From the NCBI GenBank assembly GCA_021613535.1, contig CP075494.1:7006001-7070000 (forward strand): DNA of 64,000 nt, written 5' to 3'. Source of the stretch: Adineta vaga. Taxonomy: Eukaryota > Rotifera. The translations under genes were made by a program, and so were the position numbers. The notes under the pieces were generated by a model, which was not told the origin of the DNA, did no database searches, and was given only the letters and a program-made list of their open reading frames with translations. Positions 22,195 through 34,100 of the stretch are shown piece by piece (the first letter of the stretch is position 1; the number at the start of each line of letters is the position of its first letter).

Positions 22195-22371
22195 ATGATG
22201 CAATTCATGAATGCATTGCACTTAGTTGCAGTTCTGTTGTTGATGGTTTGTTTTTCTCAGGTGATCAAAACAAGAGAACAACAAAATACATGTGAGCTTG
22301 ACGAGTATTTCTATATGAAGGAAGATAGAAACGAAAATGAATATTCGAATTTTGCAGTGTTGAGTAAATAG
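22195..22371 (+). CDS. candidate small secreted peptide
   Basis: A 58-residue frame with two adjacent ATG codons. The N-terminus is a convincing signal peptide (MNALHLVAVLLLMVCFSQ) and the rest is hydrophilic with a single Cys, acidic and Tyr/Asn-rich (CELDEYFYMKEDRNENEY). It sits alone between the divergent exportin-5 and OTUD7 genes. It could be a peptide hormone-like or secreted factor, or the first exon of a longer gene, since GTGATC follows the signal region. Chance is possible at this length, but a leader of this quality is unusual in the flanks. Confidence 0.4.
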   Translation: MMQFMNALHLVAVLLLMVCFSQVIKTREQQNTCELDEYFYMKEDRNENEYSNFAVLSK

Positions 22372-22998
22372 AGAAAGAAAGAAAAAAAGAACTATAAAAG
22401 ATTAAAAATAACGAGAACGCACAGATGTGTTCTTAGTAAAAGAACGAAAAGAGAGAAGGTCAACCAGCTGGCTTTTTCGAGCCAATAGTTGCAGATAACT
22501 AATCATATGAGTACATAGAGGAGAAAAGAAAAAAAAAGTTCAGTAGAGTACATATAGATATTATCATAGATATACCTCCGAACGAAATCCTATGATAAAA
22601 ACAGGAACCAATGATTATAAACAAGACGTTTTCTAATAAAGCGACATCTATTGAACGAATTTATTTCTCACGTTAAAATCCATTTCTCATTCATATTTTT
22701 TCAAAGACATTCAAAACTAATCTTTTCGAAATTTTCCTACTTAAATTCGCCACTATTCGTTTCATAAAAAACCAATTGGATATTATCCAAAGAATAAAAA
22801 ACAAATAACAAAATAGCGTCGTCGCATAATCAGAACAAAATATCCCATTAGATATATTAATTTTTAAGATATTCATTCTATTTTTATCTAAATCAAAAAA
22901 TGAATACGTGTCTTTAAAACAAGAATCGTTCGATGAATATTCCCTCTCATTTTTAATCTCATCTATTCAAATAATGTAAAAGAAAATCTACTCCGAGA
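22372..22998. other. intergenic, upstream of OTUD7
   Basis: 630 bases of AT-rich sequence containing short A-rich runs (22376-22390, 22523-22540). No gene was seen; it probably contains the OTUD7 5' UTR and promoter. Confidence 0.55.
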
Positions 22999-25900
22999 AT
23001 GCCGAGTTCACCTCAACTTCATGATGATGATGATGATTTAAATGAAGATGTTTTCGACGATGATATCAATGGTCAATTAAATCATTCTTCGTCCGATATC
23101 AAACTACGACGAACAAGTAAATTAAATTTCAAATGAAACAGTTTTTTTCTATTTTTGTTTTCACGAAGATACAGATTCATCAAATTATCCAGTCATTCAT
23201 CGAGCTTTATCAACCGTCTCAGCTAATCAAACACTTGTGAATAATCAACGAAATGTATTAGCAAAAAATTTTCGTCGAATCTCAGTGAACGATGAAATTG
23301 TGACAATCGATCATACAGATGCTGATGCATCATTTCTCTTACCAAATCTCTTTGAATTACCAGATAATATTCGTACACGTGTGATGGATAGTCTTGTTGA
23401 TACACCAACAATGACAACATTAGAAGAAACAAGTATAAATAATTCATAAATTTTATTTTTGAAAGTTTTTGATTGAAATGTTTTTAGAACGTCTTAATTG
23501 GTGGGTAAATAAAAAATTACCTTGTCCAAAGTTATATCCACTTTTGACAAGTGGTGATGGAAATTGTCTACTACATGCTACATCTTTAGGTAAGTAAAGA
23601 GATTTTCATCAAAAAAAAAGTAAAAAATGTCTTAGTTATGATAAGAATTTAAAACATTTCAAGAATAATCAATTGCATATCTTTTCACAAAATTCTTAGC
23701 ATTGATAAAGTATCTAAAACGAACTATCTTGTTTTTTCGTGAAATAGTCAAGATCTAAGTTAGAAATGAAGATGGACACTTTAGTTCGTGATGAAAGAGT
23801 CGTAAGACATCTTTTAATATGATAATAATCAGTTGATTCATGTATTGTACGATGAGAAATTGATGTAGTAGAACATGAAAATGCAGCAATTAAGTTTCAC
23901 AAGACATACCTGTCATCAGCACACTTTTATAAAATAAAATAAAATGTATAGGAAAGAGTTGTATGTTTTCTATTAGGTAAAAAATAAGGTTTTTTCAAAT
24001 TTATTTAGCTATGTGGGGTTTTCATGATCATTCTCTATCAATGCGAAAAGCATTGAATGAAACAATGATTACATCGAAACCGAACAATTCACTTTATCGA
24101 CGGTGGCGTTGGGCTCAATATGTACAAAATAAAAAAGTAAGAAATCTATTCATAAGTATAAGAGAATAACAACGAATTGAAATCTGTTCTTTAGTATGGT
24201 CTTGTTTTTTCCGAACAAGAATGGAATGAAGAATGGAAAGGTTTATTAAGATTATCATCTGCTGAACCACGTGTATCACAAATAAATTCAAGAGAGAATT
24301 CATCGAATGTGAATCCTTCTACTGATGAGTATGTTATTTATCTACATTAGAATACTATTCATTTCTCCTCTCTAGAGTCAATCGTTCGAAATCATTACAA
24401 GCAGTTACATCAATTAATACGGGTGGTTCAACAAAATCTTCATCGCAATCAACTCGACAATATTATGAAAGTCTAGAAGAATTTCATGTTTATGTCTTAG
24501 CTAACAATATTCGTCGACCGATTATTGTTTATTCAGATACAGTCTTACGAACTAATGATGGGGAAGCAATTTCACCTATTGAATTCGGTGGAATTTATTT
24601 ACCATTAGGTAAGAGAAAGACATTTTTTAAAAAATGGATGATTCTGTATTGATCATCGTCTTCATAGAAATTCCACCTGAAAAATGTCACAAACAGCCTG
24701 TAAGTCATGACTTTTCTTCTTTCTGTCGTTTCATTTATTCTGTATTTGAATTATATCATTTAGGTTTTCCTGGCATTTGATGCTGCACATTTTTCAGCTC
24801 TTGTACCTATGGAACAAAATAGTAAACCGACAGCAAAAGGTAAATATACAAGATTTTCTGTCTTAGTTAGTCGATAGTTGTCGTATTGTAATGTTCTCTA
24901 GTTTAATGAGATAGTACCACTACGTACAGGATTAATTATATTTCTTTCATTTTACGAATCATTCTGTTTATCTTTAGTAACGACTTATCGTATTCCTTTA
25001 ATTGATATTGATGCAATTGATCTTCTGCCAATTCATTTTTTCATTGATCCTGGGCCTGATTTTGCATGGCCAATTGATGAAGAATTATCTGATGAAAAAA
25101 TTCATCTCTATACTCATTTTGGTGAAAGTCGAATGGAAACACTGGAAAAATATTTGAGTCTCTCAAAGGAAGTTTGTCCTCTAAATACTTTGATTCCTTC
25201 ACCAAATGGAACTGCAACTATTACTGATGAATTTTCATCTACAACAGATACTAATCATCCATCAGCAACAACTCTCACTACAGATGTATCTATATCAACT
25301 AATGAAACAAATTCAGTAACAACACCTGTGATTGTTAAAAAAGCTTCTCGCCCATCATTTAATTCATTTTCAAAGATTATTCGTCGAACGTTTATTGAAC
25401 CATTTTCATCGGGCAAACGATCTTCACTTAAACAACAACGACAACAGACGAATACCGATGTATCCGATACATCAATTATCACTGACAATGATAATATTCG
25501 TCGAACATCATCTCCATTACTCAATCGTCGAACAAATCATTTAACAATTATCGTTACTAATTTTCAACCAAAACGTCCTAAAACAAGTGATAATATGATT
25601 AAAAATTATATTGATACATGTATGAATGAATATCAACTTGAAAAAACTCCCAAACAATCGAATGAAATATCTTCTACAATGGAGAATGAAACGAATATAA
25701 CGAAAGATATTCATTCAGATCGAACTAATAATTCATCAGCGTCATCTTCTCAACATCAACCGACAATGTATCATCGATACCATCCACCAACCAATACTAA
25801 TCGAAATCAACAAATTATACCTTCGAATACGAATATGATTGAAAATCCATTAAGAAAATTACCATCTTTACCAGCTAGTTCATCAAATAAAGTTAATCCA

Positions 25901-26405
25901 GGTACAAAACGTGTACAGAAAACTTGTGATATGGATGATAATGATGATATTCTACCTATGGATAATGGACAATTTTCATCGAATATCAGTTATGTTCAAC
26001 AAACACAAAGAAAAACAAATCAATTGCCACAGGTAAATATCTCAATTAGGTTTTTTACTTTGTGTAAATGAGTTTCTATCGAAAATATTGACTATCAAAA
26101 TTTTCTCCTATTTTTAGAGTAATAGCCTTGAAATGAATCGAAATCGGCACAATTATCCGGATTCCTATATCAATGGTCTCTCATCCAATCGAATTCTAAA
26201 ATCGAATAATCCTCCTATATCAACTGCTCTACCATCAACATTTCAACCAAATGCTCTCAAGCGGCAACAATCATTTGGTTATGACAAAAATACTGTCACT
26301 CAACGTACACCTGATTCAACTGCAAATACTCGTGGCTCGGTTAAAGGTTCAAATAATCAGTCATCAAAACGTTTATCAAATATTGAACAACAAAAACGTC
26401 TTTAA
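22999..26405 (+). CDS. OTU deubiquitinase, OTUD7/Cezanne type
   Basis: Ten exons: 22999-23116, 23169-23432, 23488-23589, 24009-24136, 24195-24328, 24376-24608, 24668-24699, 24764-24839, 24978-26032, 26118-26405, closing to 809 residues. Cezanne-type enzymes cleave Lys11-linked ubiquitin chains. The catalytic Cys is in [10 protein letters not shown] (about residue 154), followed by [51 protein letters not shown] and the catalytic His in [14 protein letters not shown] (about 346). The rest is a Ser/Thr/Asn-rich tail with basic patches. Human OTUD7A/B carry an N-terminal UBA-like domain and a C-terminal A20 zinc finger; neither is visible here. Exon 7 is 32 bases. The third intron is unusually long (419 bases). 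Confidence 0.9.
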
Positions 26406-27273
26406 ACAATACTCACCGGTGATATTCCATTCCATGGAATAATCGATTTTAATAGCACATAGAACAAAATAAAAATAGAAACAAATCAATATATAAACAG
26501 TTCTTTGTTAACAGTGTGCTTCTTGTCTTTCTTTGTTCTGTTGTTTCTCAGTTGTTTTTGCTTCTCGTTTTTCTTTTTGTTAAAGACATTCGTTTACAGT
26601 ACCTTTTTAATGTTTTATTTGTGTTTATTATTATTATTATTATTTCAATGTCGAGTTTTAATAAGTGAGATAGGTGCTGATCAGAACACAAATATAATCT
26701 CTGAACGATATTCGTTCAGTAGAAGTTTTCATTTATCTCCTTAATTTTCTGAAATATGTACATAAATTGTTTTGTGGTTATCTCAATAAAATCCTTTTTC
26801 TTTGCCACAAATTTGCAAAACAGAAAATACCCAAGTGCAAAAGTACTCGTTCGTTTATTTTATAAAAACAACACACATGAATATCGTAAGAAGATTTTTG
26901 TTATTTTCTTTGATTTGTTTCTAACAACATTCTTTTTTTTTAATTTTCTCAAAACTTCACAACGAGACATGTCAAACAATGAGTTAAATAAATTGCTTTT
27001 GTTGAGTAGTATTTCACGTATACATTTTGAATTTCACAAAAGTTCATCTAAAAAACGGACATTTATTTAACTGGTGATTATCAGTTGGATTTGGTTGACT
27101 TCTTCCATGAATCATCTATGTTCGCTGTGTGAAAAGTAAATTCGACATTAGGAAATGCATGATGACTCACGACTTATTAATATAAATATTACGAAATTTC
27201 TCTATATGTGGTATAAAAACTGAGATTAAAATGAATGACAAGTGTTACAGTAATTATAGATTAGTTTTTCTTG
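26406..27273. other. intergenic, T-rich 3' region of OTUD7
   Basis: 870 bases with long T-rich and TTA-repeat sequence (26620-26645). Hydrophobic open frames here are a product of T-richness. The last 100 bases lead into the RNA ligase start. Confidence 0.6.
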
Positions 27274-28368
27274 ATGGCTAGATTATTAGTTTATCCTGAG
27301 ACATTACAGTTTCGAGAAGTAATAAGTTATGTCGCTCGTTATATGCGTTGTACGATTGATGATGATAACGATCAATTGCCTACTCTAAAATTTATTGGAA
27401 CAGTAAAATTGCATGGTTGTAATACGGCAATTGTTTATCAGAAAGATATTGGTTACTGGTGTCAATCTCGCAAACATGTTCTTACGTTGACGAACGATCA
27501 TGCTGATTTTGCTCAACATATGAATTCATTAGCAGAGACTTTCCTTACCGACTATGTATTCTCTGAATGTCCAGTTATTCGCGAATATTACGAACAAGGA
27601 AGTACTATCGCTATCTACGGAGAATGGTGTGGTGGTGATATTCAAGGTCAAGCGAACATCGCTATTCGAAATCTACCGAAGATGTTTGCCATTTTTCGAA
27701 TAAAAATTCTTAATAAGAAAAAAGTGCCAAAGACATCTTTTCGTTCCGATCAACGTGAATTTTGGCTTCCTTCACAATACTGGGAAAATATCAAATGGCA
27801 TGAACGCTCGATTTATAATGTCTTCGATTTTCCTGCATATAGTATTGATATTGATTTCAAAGCTCCTGAATTATCACAAAAAACGTTAATACAAATCACC
27901 AATAAAATTGAACAACAATGTCCTGTTGGTGCTTATTTCAATCGGATCGGTTGTGGTGAAGGTGTCGTATGGATTGAATGGAATCAATCACATGGCAATC
28001 TAGCATTTAAAGTTAAAGGTCGAGAATATTCAGTCATCAACACTTCAATACTAGTGCCCATGCAACCTCCAATACTGAATGGAATTCAAGAATTTGTTGA
28101 TTATGCTTGTACTAAGAATAGAATGCAACAAGTGTTTAATTCTGTACTCGAAGAACTTGAGTCAATGATTGACATCAAAGATTTCAGTACATTTCTACGA
28201 TGGCTTGCAGAAGATATTATCAAAGAAGAAAAAGATACAATGAATGCTGCATATATTGATGCAAAGGATGTCGTTCGTGGAATAACGAGTAAGGCAGAAA
28301 TATGGTTCAATCAACAATTGAAAGAATATCGAAAGGAAAAAACATTACGAAAAAAATTTTGCAAATAA
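27274..28368 (+). CDS. RNA ligase, Rnl2-like nucleotidyltransferase family
   Basis: A single exon of 364 residues. The covalent nucleotidyltransferase motifs are in order: motif I VKLHGCN with the AMP-accepting lysine at about residue 45, motif III IYGEWCGG, motif IV EGVVWIEW and motif V AFKVKG. This set matches ATP-dependent RNA ligases of the T4 Rnl2/RNA_ligase type, which seal 3'-OH/5'-phosphate nicks in duplex RNA. A helical C-terminal domain of about 100 residues follows. The start is the ATG at 27274. Neighbours of this size are cut by several introns, so an intronless gene suggests acquisition from a non-animal source or retroposition. No targeting signal is evident. Confidence 0.85.
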   Translation: MARLLVYPETLQFREVISYVARYMRCTIDDDNDQLPTLKFIGTVKLHGCNTAIVYQKDIGYWCQSRKHVLTLTNDHADFAQHMNSLAETFLTDYVFSECPVIREYYEQGSTIAIYGEWCGGDIQGQANIAIRNLPKMFAIFRIKILNKKKVPKTSFRSDQREFWLPSQYWENIKWHERSIYNVFDFPAYSIDIDFKAPELSQKTLIQITNKIEQQCPVGAYFNRIGCGEGVVWIEWNQSHGNLAFKVKGREYSVINTSILVPMQPPILNGIQEFVDYACTKNRMQQVFNSVLEELESMIDIKDFSTFLRWLAEDIIKEEKDTMNAAYIDAKDVVRGITSKAEIWFNQQLKEYRKEKTLRKKFCK

Positions 28369-28600
28369 ATAACAGAATTATAATTTCACCGAAATCTTCT
28401 ATTTTCCACTGTCATTCTTGTTATTTGGCCTAGACGTAGGTATTATATCTTTTATCAACTTATTTACATCCTAGTGTAAATCATAAAGAAAAAAATTATG
28501 AAGTAAATACAGATAACTCACCACAACCATGCTATTATCAGATAAAAGAAATAAAAACATAACTAAGTGAATCAATATCTTCGTCATTTCGTTAGAAAAA

Positions 28601-30044
28601 ATGAAAATTTCTAATGAAAATAATTTCGAGACAACACTAGTTGAATACGGTAATCAATTGAAAGCAATTAATCGTATGCAAGATGATGATTTACCTAGTT
28701 TTGAACGTAAGATATATCAACGATTTGAATTTAATATCGAACAGATAAAACTTCTACAACTACAATGGTATGATATTGACTCTGGCAAGTATATCGATTT
28801 GGATAGCGAAACATGGCTTATATTCGCTAAAACAGAACAGGCTAATGAACATAATGTCACTACAAGATCACAAAGACATTTGAGATTAGTACATAAACAA
28901 TTAGTTCAAAGGTATCAAAATACAGTTGGTTAGTTTTTCAAAATTATTTTATAAGGTATATCAGATATATATATATATATATATCTATTCAGATCAAGAA
29001 CAAATAAGAATCCATAATGTGCAAAATGATTCACCCTTGTCATTGAATGATACATATACAATCGTAGAAAACATGGCAGTACATCAAACAAGTGGAATTA
29101 CTGAATATAAAATCGGTTCACAAATAGACCATATGAATCAATCTATACATACAGATTGGGTATTAAATGCTCTCGGTAAGTAGTCTAAATATATGCTTAA
29201 TTGAGATAGATGACAAATAAAATTGTTCGAAGGTTGGCTATTACCATTGATTGCAGTTATAGCATTTGTTGGTGATGGTGTTTGGATTTTATGTGCTTAC
29301 GATTCAAATAGTAAAGAGCAACATAATTATGCTGGATTAGTTTCAACAATATTAATTCTCTTCTATTATCTACAATATGATGTTAAAATTGGTACTACAC
29401 ATCCCAAACTTTATCTTATTTATCAATCGAGTATTTTAGCTGGTATTCTAACTGGTGACATACTCTATGCTTATTACTATGGAAATTTTGTAAAGAATAC
29501 ATTTATGATGATTATTTTTATTGTATATGCTATCATTGATAGTGGATATGTTATTATTGTTGCTTATTTCAAATGGTATCGTCAATATCGTGTTAGTATG
29601 GGATTAAGTATTCATAGTTTATTTCATTTAATGTCAAGATTAGAAGTTTTATTAATTATTTTAATACCCATATTTTCTACCTATGATGTTATAAGTACTA
29701 ATTCTATAGCATTTTTTATTCTTTATGAATTTTTTTCACATTCATATCATAATCCTGATTTAATCTATTCTGGTTGTTCTCGATTAGCATTTTGGTTATT
29801 GATCATTTTAGCAACAACAACTGTTATTTGTGAAAATTTTGAATTTGTCTATTCTCGTCTTCAACAAGATACACATGATCCATCTCTGGAAAAGCATTAT
29901 TATAATCTTGCACTTGCATTTCAATATGCTAGTAATATTTCCGAACTTTGTGCATCGATAGCATGTTATGTTTTATTATTATTACAATTTTTCTCCAAAA
30001 CTGATAAACGAAAAAGAATGGAAGAGGAAACTCGTGAAATATAA
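28601..30044 (+). CDS. multi-pass membrane protein, unknown family
   Basis: Three exons, 28601-28928, 28993-29175 and 29233-30044, close to 440 residues. The first 170 residues are cytosolic-looking, acidic and helical (FERKIYQRFEFNIEQIKLLQ; QLQWYDIDSGKYIDLDSE). The third exon holds about seven or eight hydrophobic segments starting GWLLPLIAVIAFVGDGVWIL and ends in a basic tail (KTDKRKRMEEETREI). The first intron contains an AT repeat (28963-28984). An acceptor-like TTTCGTTAG precedes the ATG by six bases. I do not recognise the family; a sensory or transporter-like role cannot be told from the sequence. Confidence 0.7.
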
Positions 30045-31113
30045 GTCAACTAGATCAAAATGTTGTTTTTTCTTAATATTTTACTTCATTATAAACGAAA
30101 ATAAATTAAGATCTGTTTCTTCCATCTTACTTGTATTTATTAGTTATTGCTGTTTCTAGTCCAGATAAAAACACAAGTATGAATAAACATTCAAAAAAGA
30201 AAAATATGATTTTTTGTAAGATATTCGATAATGTCATGGCTTTAAACTACAAGTGCTGATACAAGGCAGAGAATTCCACATAAATAATAAGACATTCTTA
30301 TCTTATAATATAACAAGATAAACGACGTGAGTGAGTTTCTCATTTCCCTGCATATATACTATTCAGTATTCTTATTTTTCTCGAGAAATTTCTTGATAAA
30401 TAAGAACATCTTGAAACTAGAGCAAAATGAGGAACATACCATTATATATCTGCAAAATAACCCTTTTCCGAAAACATTGGTAAATTTTATTTAGTGAAAA
30501 ACAAATAAAAAAAGACTTGGCACTTGGTATATAGATTTTACGAACGGCAAAAATAATCAATAAATTTTTAATAAGAATATTTTTCATCAGCACGAAGAAC
30601 ATTTGAATTCTTTTGTATATTCGGCAAAATATAAGATGTATGTCATTAAATTGTGTTGGTCAAAGCATTAGAAACATAATTAAAAATTATCCTATTCAAG
30701 GAATGATTATATTTAAATTCCTAGTAACAGTCAAAATCTCGTCAGATATGTTACTTGTAATTTGATGTTGTACTTTAAATGACGATTAAAATCGTCTAAA
30801 GGAAAAGATAGAAATCTAGCAGAGTCATTCATATTTTTGAATAATTGTTGATTTAGTATTGATTTAACGTTGTCTGGAGAAAGTTGCATTAAAAAATGTT
30901 GACTTAATTAATTGTGATCGTTCTTATTTGTTGATCAGGTTCTTATAAATGCACGTTAAAAATAGGAAAATTCTAATTGAATAAATATTCGGAGAGCAAT
31001 GGGTATATACATATATATAATGAAGTGAAGAATGAAATCGATACAAGTATTTTGTGAAATTGCTCCTATTCGAGAAGTTCAACACAAAGAAGTATTTGAT
31101 TATCATTTTTACA
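30045..31113. other. intergenic
   Basis: 1.07 kb of AT-rich sequence with the 3' end of the membrane-protein gene and the upstream region of the polycystin gene. Minus-strand frames at 30417-30602 and 30924-31229 have no support. Confidence 0.6.
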
Positions 31114-34100
31114 ATGGCATTCAGATGTGTTTTGAGTACATGGCTACTCTTGATGATTATCAGACAAGTTGCAGGTGAATATATCATTTGGTTCTTTTGA
31201 AACTGAGTCTTACGCTGTGTACTAGTCAATATTGTTCTAACTTCATTAATCTAATATGTTAAAATACTGACGATGTCATCTCTAGAGAAGGCCATTATTA
31301 AAGACTACAATGCCTGAATGACTATCGTTTCAGTATGATTAAGTTTATGTTTACCTTATCTTATAGGACATTCCCACAATCGACCTAGATTTTACCACAT
31401 AGACATTTTTTTAAAGAAAAATTTCTTTATTAAATTTCATCTTTCATATTGTAGTTCTTTCGTACAATCAACCAAAGTTTTGTCGAAATGCAACGTGGGC
31501 TAAAAATGCTAGCACTTTTGCAAATAAAAGTACAGTGGGTTCAGATCCCACTGACATGTTCATAGATATCGATAATACAATTTATCTTGTCGATAAATCA
31601 AATTCTCATGTTCTAATATGGTTTAATAATAGCAATAATCTAACTCAAACACTTTCTAATGGTCTGGATGACTTAACTTCTATTTTCGTTGCAGCAAATA
31701 ACGAGATCTATATATATAATAATTATCAATGGAATTATAGAGTGGAAAAATGGAACATGAGTGCTAACATGGGTATCCCTGTCATGTATATTGACGAGGC
31801 CTGTTCTGGTCTTTTTGTTGATATTGGCAATACTCTTTACTGTTCAATGTATAATCGTGATCAAGTTGTTAAAAGATGGTTGAATGATAATTCGAATAAG
31901 ACGACCATTGCTGCTGGTACGGGAAATTCAGGAAGTGCTTTGAATCAACTAGATAGTCCTCGTCGAATTTTTGTTGATACTAATTTTGATCTTTATGTGG
32001 CAGATAGTGGCAACGATCGAATTCAACTCTTCCGTTTGGGACAATTAAATGGAACTACAGTTGCTGGAAGTGGATCTGTCAATGTTACTATTGCACTCAG
32101 TAGACCGTGGAGCGTTATTCTAGATGCTGATAAATATTTGTTCATTACCGATCGTTCCAACAATCGTATTATTGGATCAGGACCGAACGGTTTTCGATGC
32201 ATAGTTGGGTGTTCCGGTACATCTGGTTCAACATCGAATACATTGAGTGATCCGAAATCGCTTAGTTTCGATTCTAATGGAAATATATTTGTACTGGATA
32301 CCGGAAACAATCGAATACAAAAATTTAATTTATTGACGAATTCTTGTGGTAAGTGTTAATTTTTTCAGTTTCTCTCCTCGAACGAAAGTTTTCAGTTTCA
32401 TGAATTTTCTACAAAATAACGAATGCTCATAAACTCATTCAGATGATTGTAGATTTTTTTCATTACAACAGTTCTATAATTATCTTCAGAAAACTTTCAT
32501 CTGATTGGACAAAAACACCAATATGAACTATGTTATTTATGTCCATTAGACTAGTTAATGAGTTTAATTGATTTTATCACTTTGACAAAGTTTTTCTTTT
32601 GATGCAGATATAATAACGTCAACAATATCACCAACAGCATCAATAATGTTATCAACAACAAATACTTCAGATACAACAGACATTTTAAAAGGTTTGTTAA
32701 TGAGTCATTATTTCCGATATAATTAAACGATATTTGTAGAACAAACAACATCGATCGAGAATATGACACCAGTTACTTCGTTGATATCAACAGAGCAAGT
32801 AACAACAACGAACACACCAATCATTAACCAGAGTAAGCATTTTTTTAAAAACAAAATATATCATCTTCGAATGCTGAATATTTAAGCTTGTTTTTCGCCC
32901 ACTATCACTCTTATTCCTGGTTCATCAACACTATCATCACCACTTCAATTCCGTCGAAGTCAAGATTTTAATATAGTTTCAATTATTACATTAAATTGTA
33001 ATACTTCCTTGTCGATGCTTACACAATGGACAATTAAAAATTGTACTTTTGTTTGTTCATATCAAATACAATTAGATTCAACAATAATAACAACACTAAG
33101 TGAACTATATATACCAGGACGAACATTAGAATATGGTTTATATGAATTAAAATTAACAGTAACAATAATGAATATGCCAAGTTTAACGTCATCATCATCT
33201 GTTTTCGTACAAATTAATCCATCTGGTATAACAGCAAATCTAATACCATATAGTACATCAATGGTTACACGCGGTACACAACAAGATCTTCAGCTCAATC
33301 CTGGAAGTTATTCAGTAGATTATGATGAGAGTCAGTTCAATGCTACGGTAAAATTGAATCAACATTTTCTCGATTTATTTTTTGTTCTTTCTCATTGATT
33401 AGAATTGGAAATATAAATATTATTGTCGGATTTATGGTTTATATATGTTTCCAAATGTACAAGGCATGTTATTAACGATTGATGATGTGAGAAATGATTC
33501 ATCAAATCCATCATGTTTATCCAATCGAACAGGATGGCAGTTTGAGAATTCTGTACATTCATCTATTACACTACTTCCAGGCACACTTGCATCCAATCGA
33601 ACGTATCAATTTATGGTTCAAATGGAAAATCGCCGTAATTCTTCACTTCAAGCTACCGGTTATATCCTTGTTAATGTCGAAGATACACGTCCACAAATGA
33701 TTCTAATCGGGTAAATTTTACACACTTTTGATTTATATAGTTAAGAAACTTTCTTTTACTTAGGTGTGTAATTTGGACATTATGTGTTCCAAATCTTGAA
33801 TTTCAACTTGTTAATCCAACGACACAAGTAGCATTGTTTTCAGTTTGTGCTGGAAATTGCATAACAAATCAAAATATTACATGGAATGTTTACTACGGTG
33901 CATTGAATTCATCTTCAAATACCACTAAATGGACTTTGTTCAATCAAATAAATGCATATCGAGATATTTGGTTTTTTGGTATTACATTATCTTTCCTATA
34001 ATAAAAGATTCAATTGAGTTATTTAGGTATGAATACAAGTAATTTTACTTCTACAAATCAATTGTTCTTATCGAATCCACATATTAATCTTTGGCGATTT

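Noticed and set aside
26505-27070. Hydrophobic open frames after OTUD7
   Set aside because: T-rich 3' sequence produces Phe/Leu-rich frames by composition; no signal-peptide-plus-domain structure or conserved motif.
31481-31558. tRNA-like series of hairpins, including a 5-bp stem with a TTC-starting 7-base loop (31535-31551)
   Set aside because: It lies inside the NHL-coding exon, the acceptor strands do not pair, the loop lacks the invariant A after TTCR, and no arm has a proper anticodon loop with U33.
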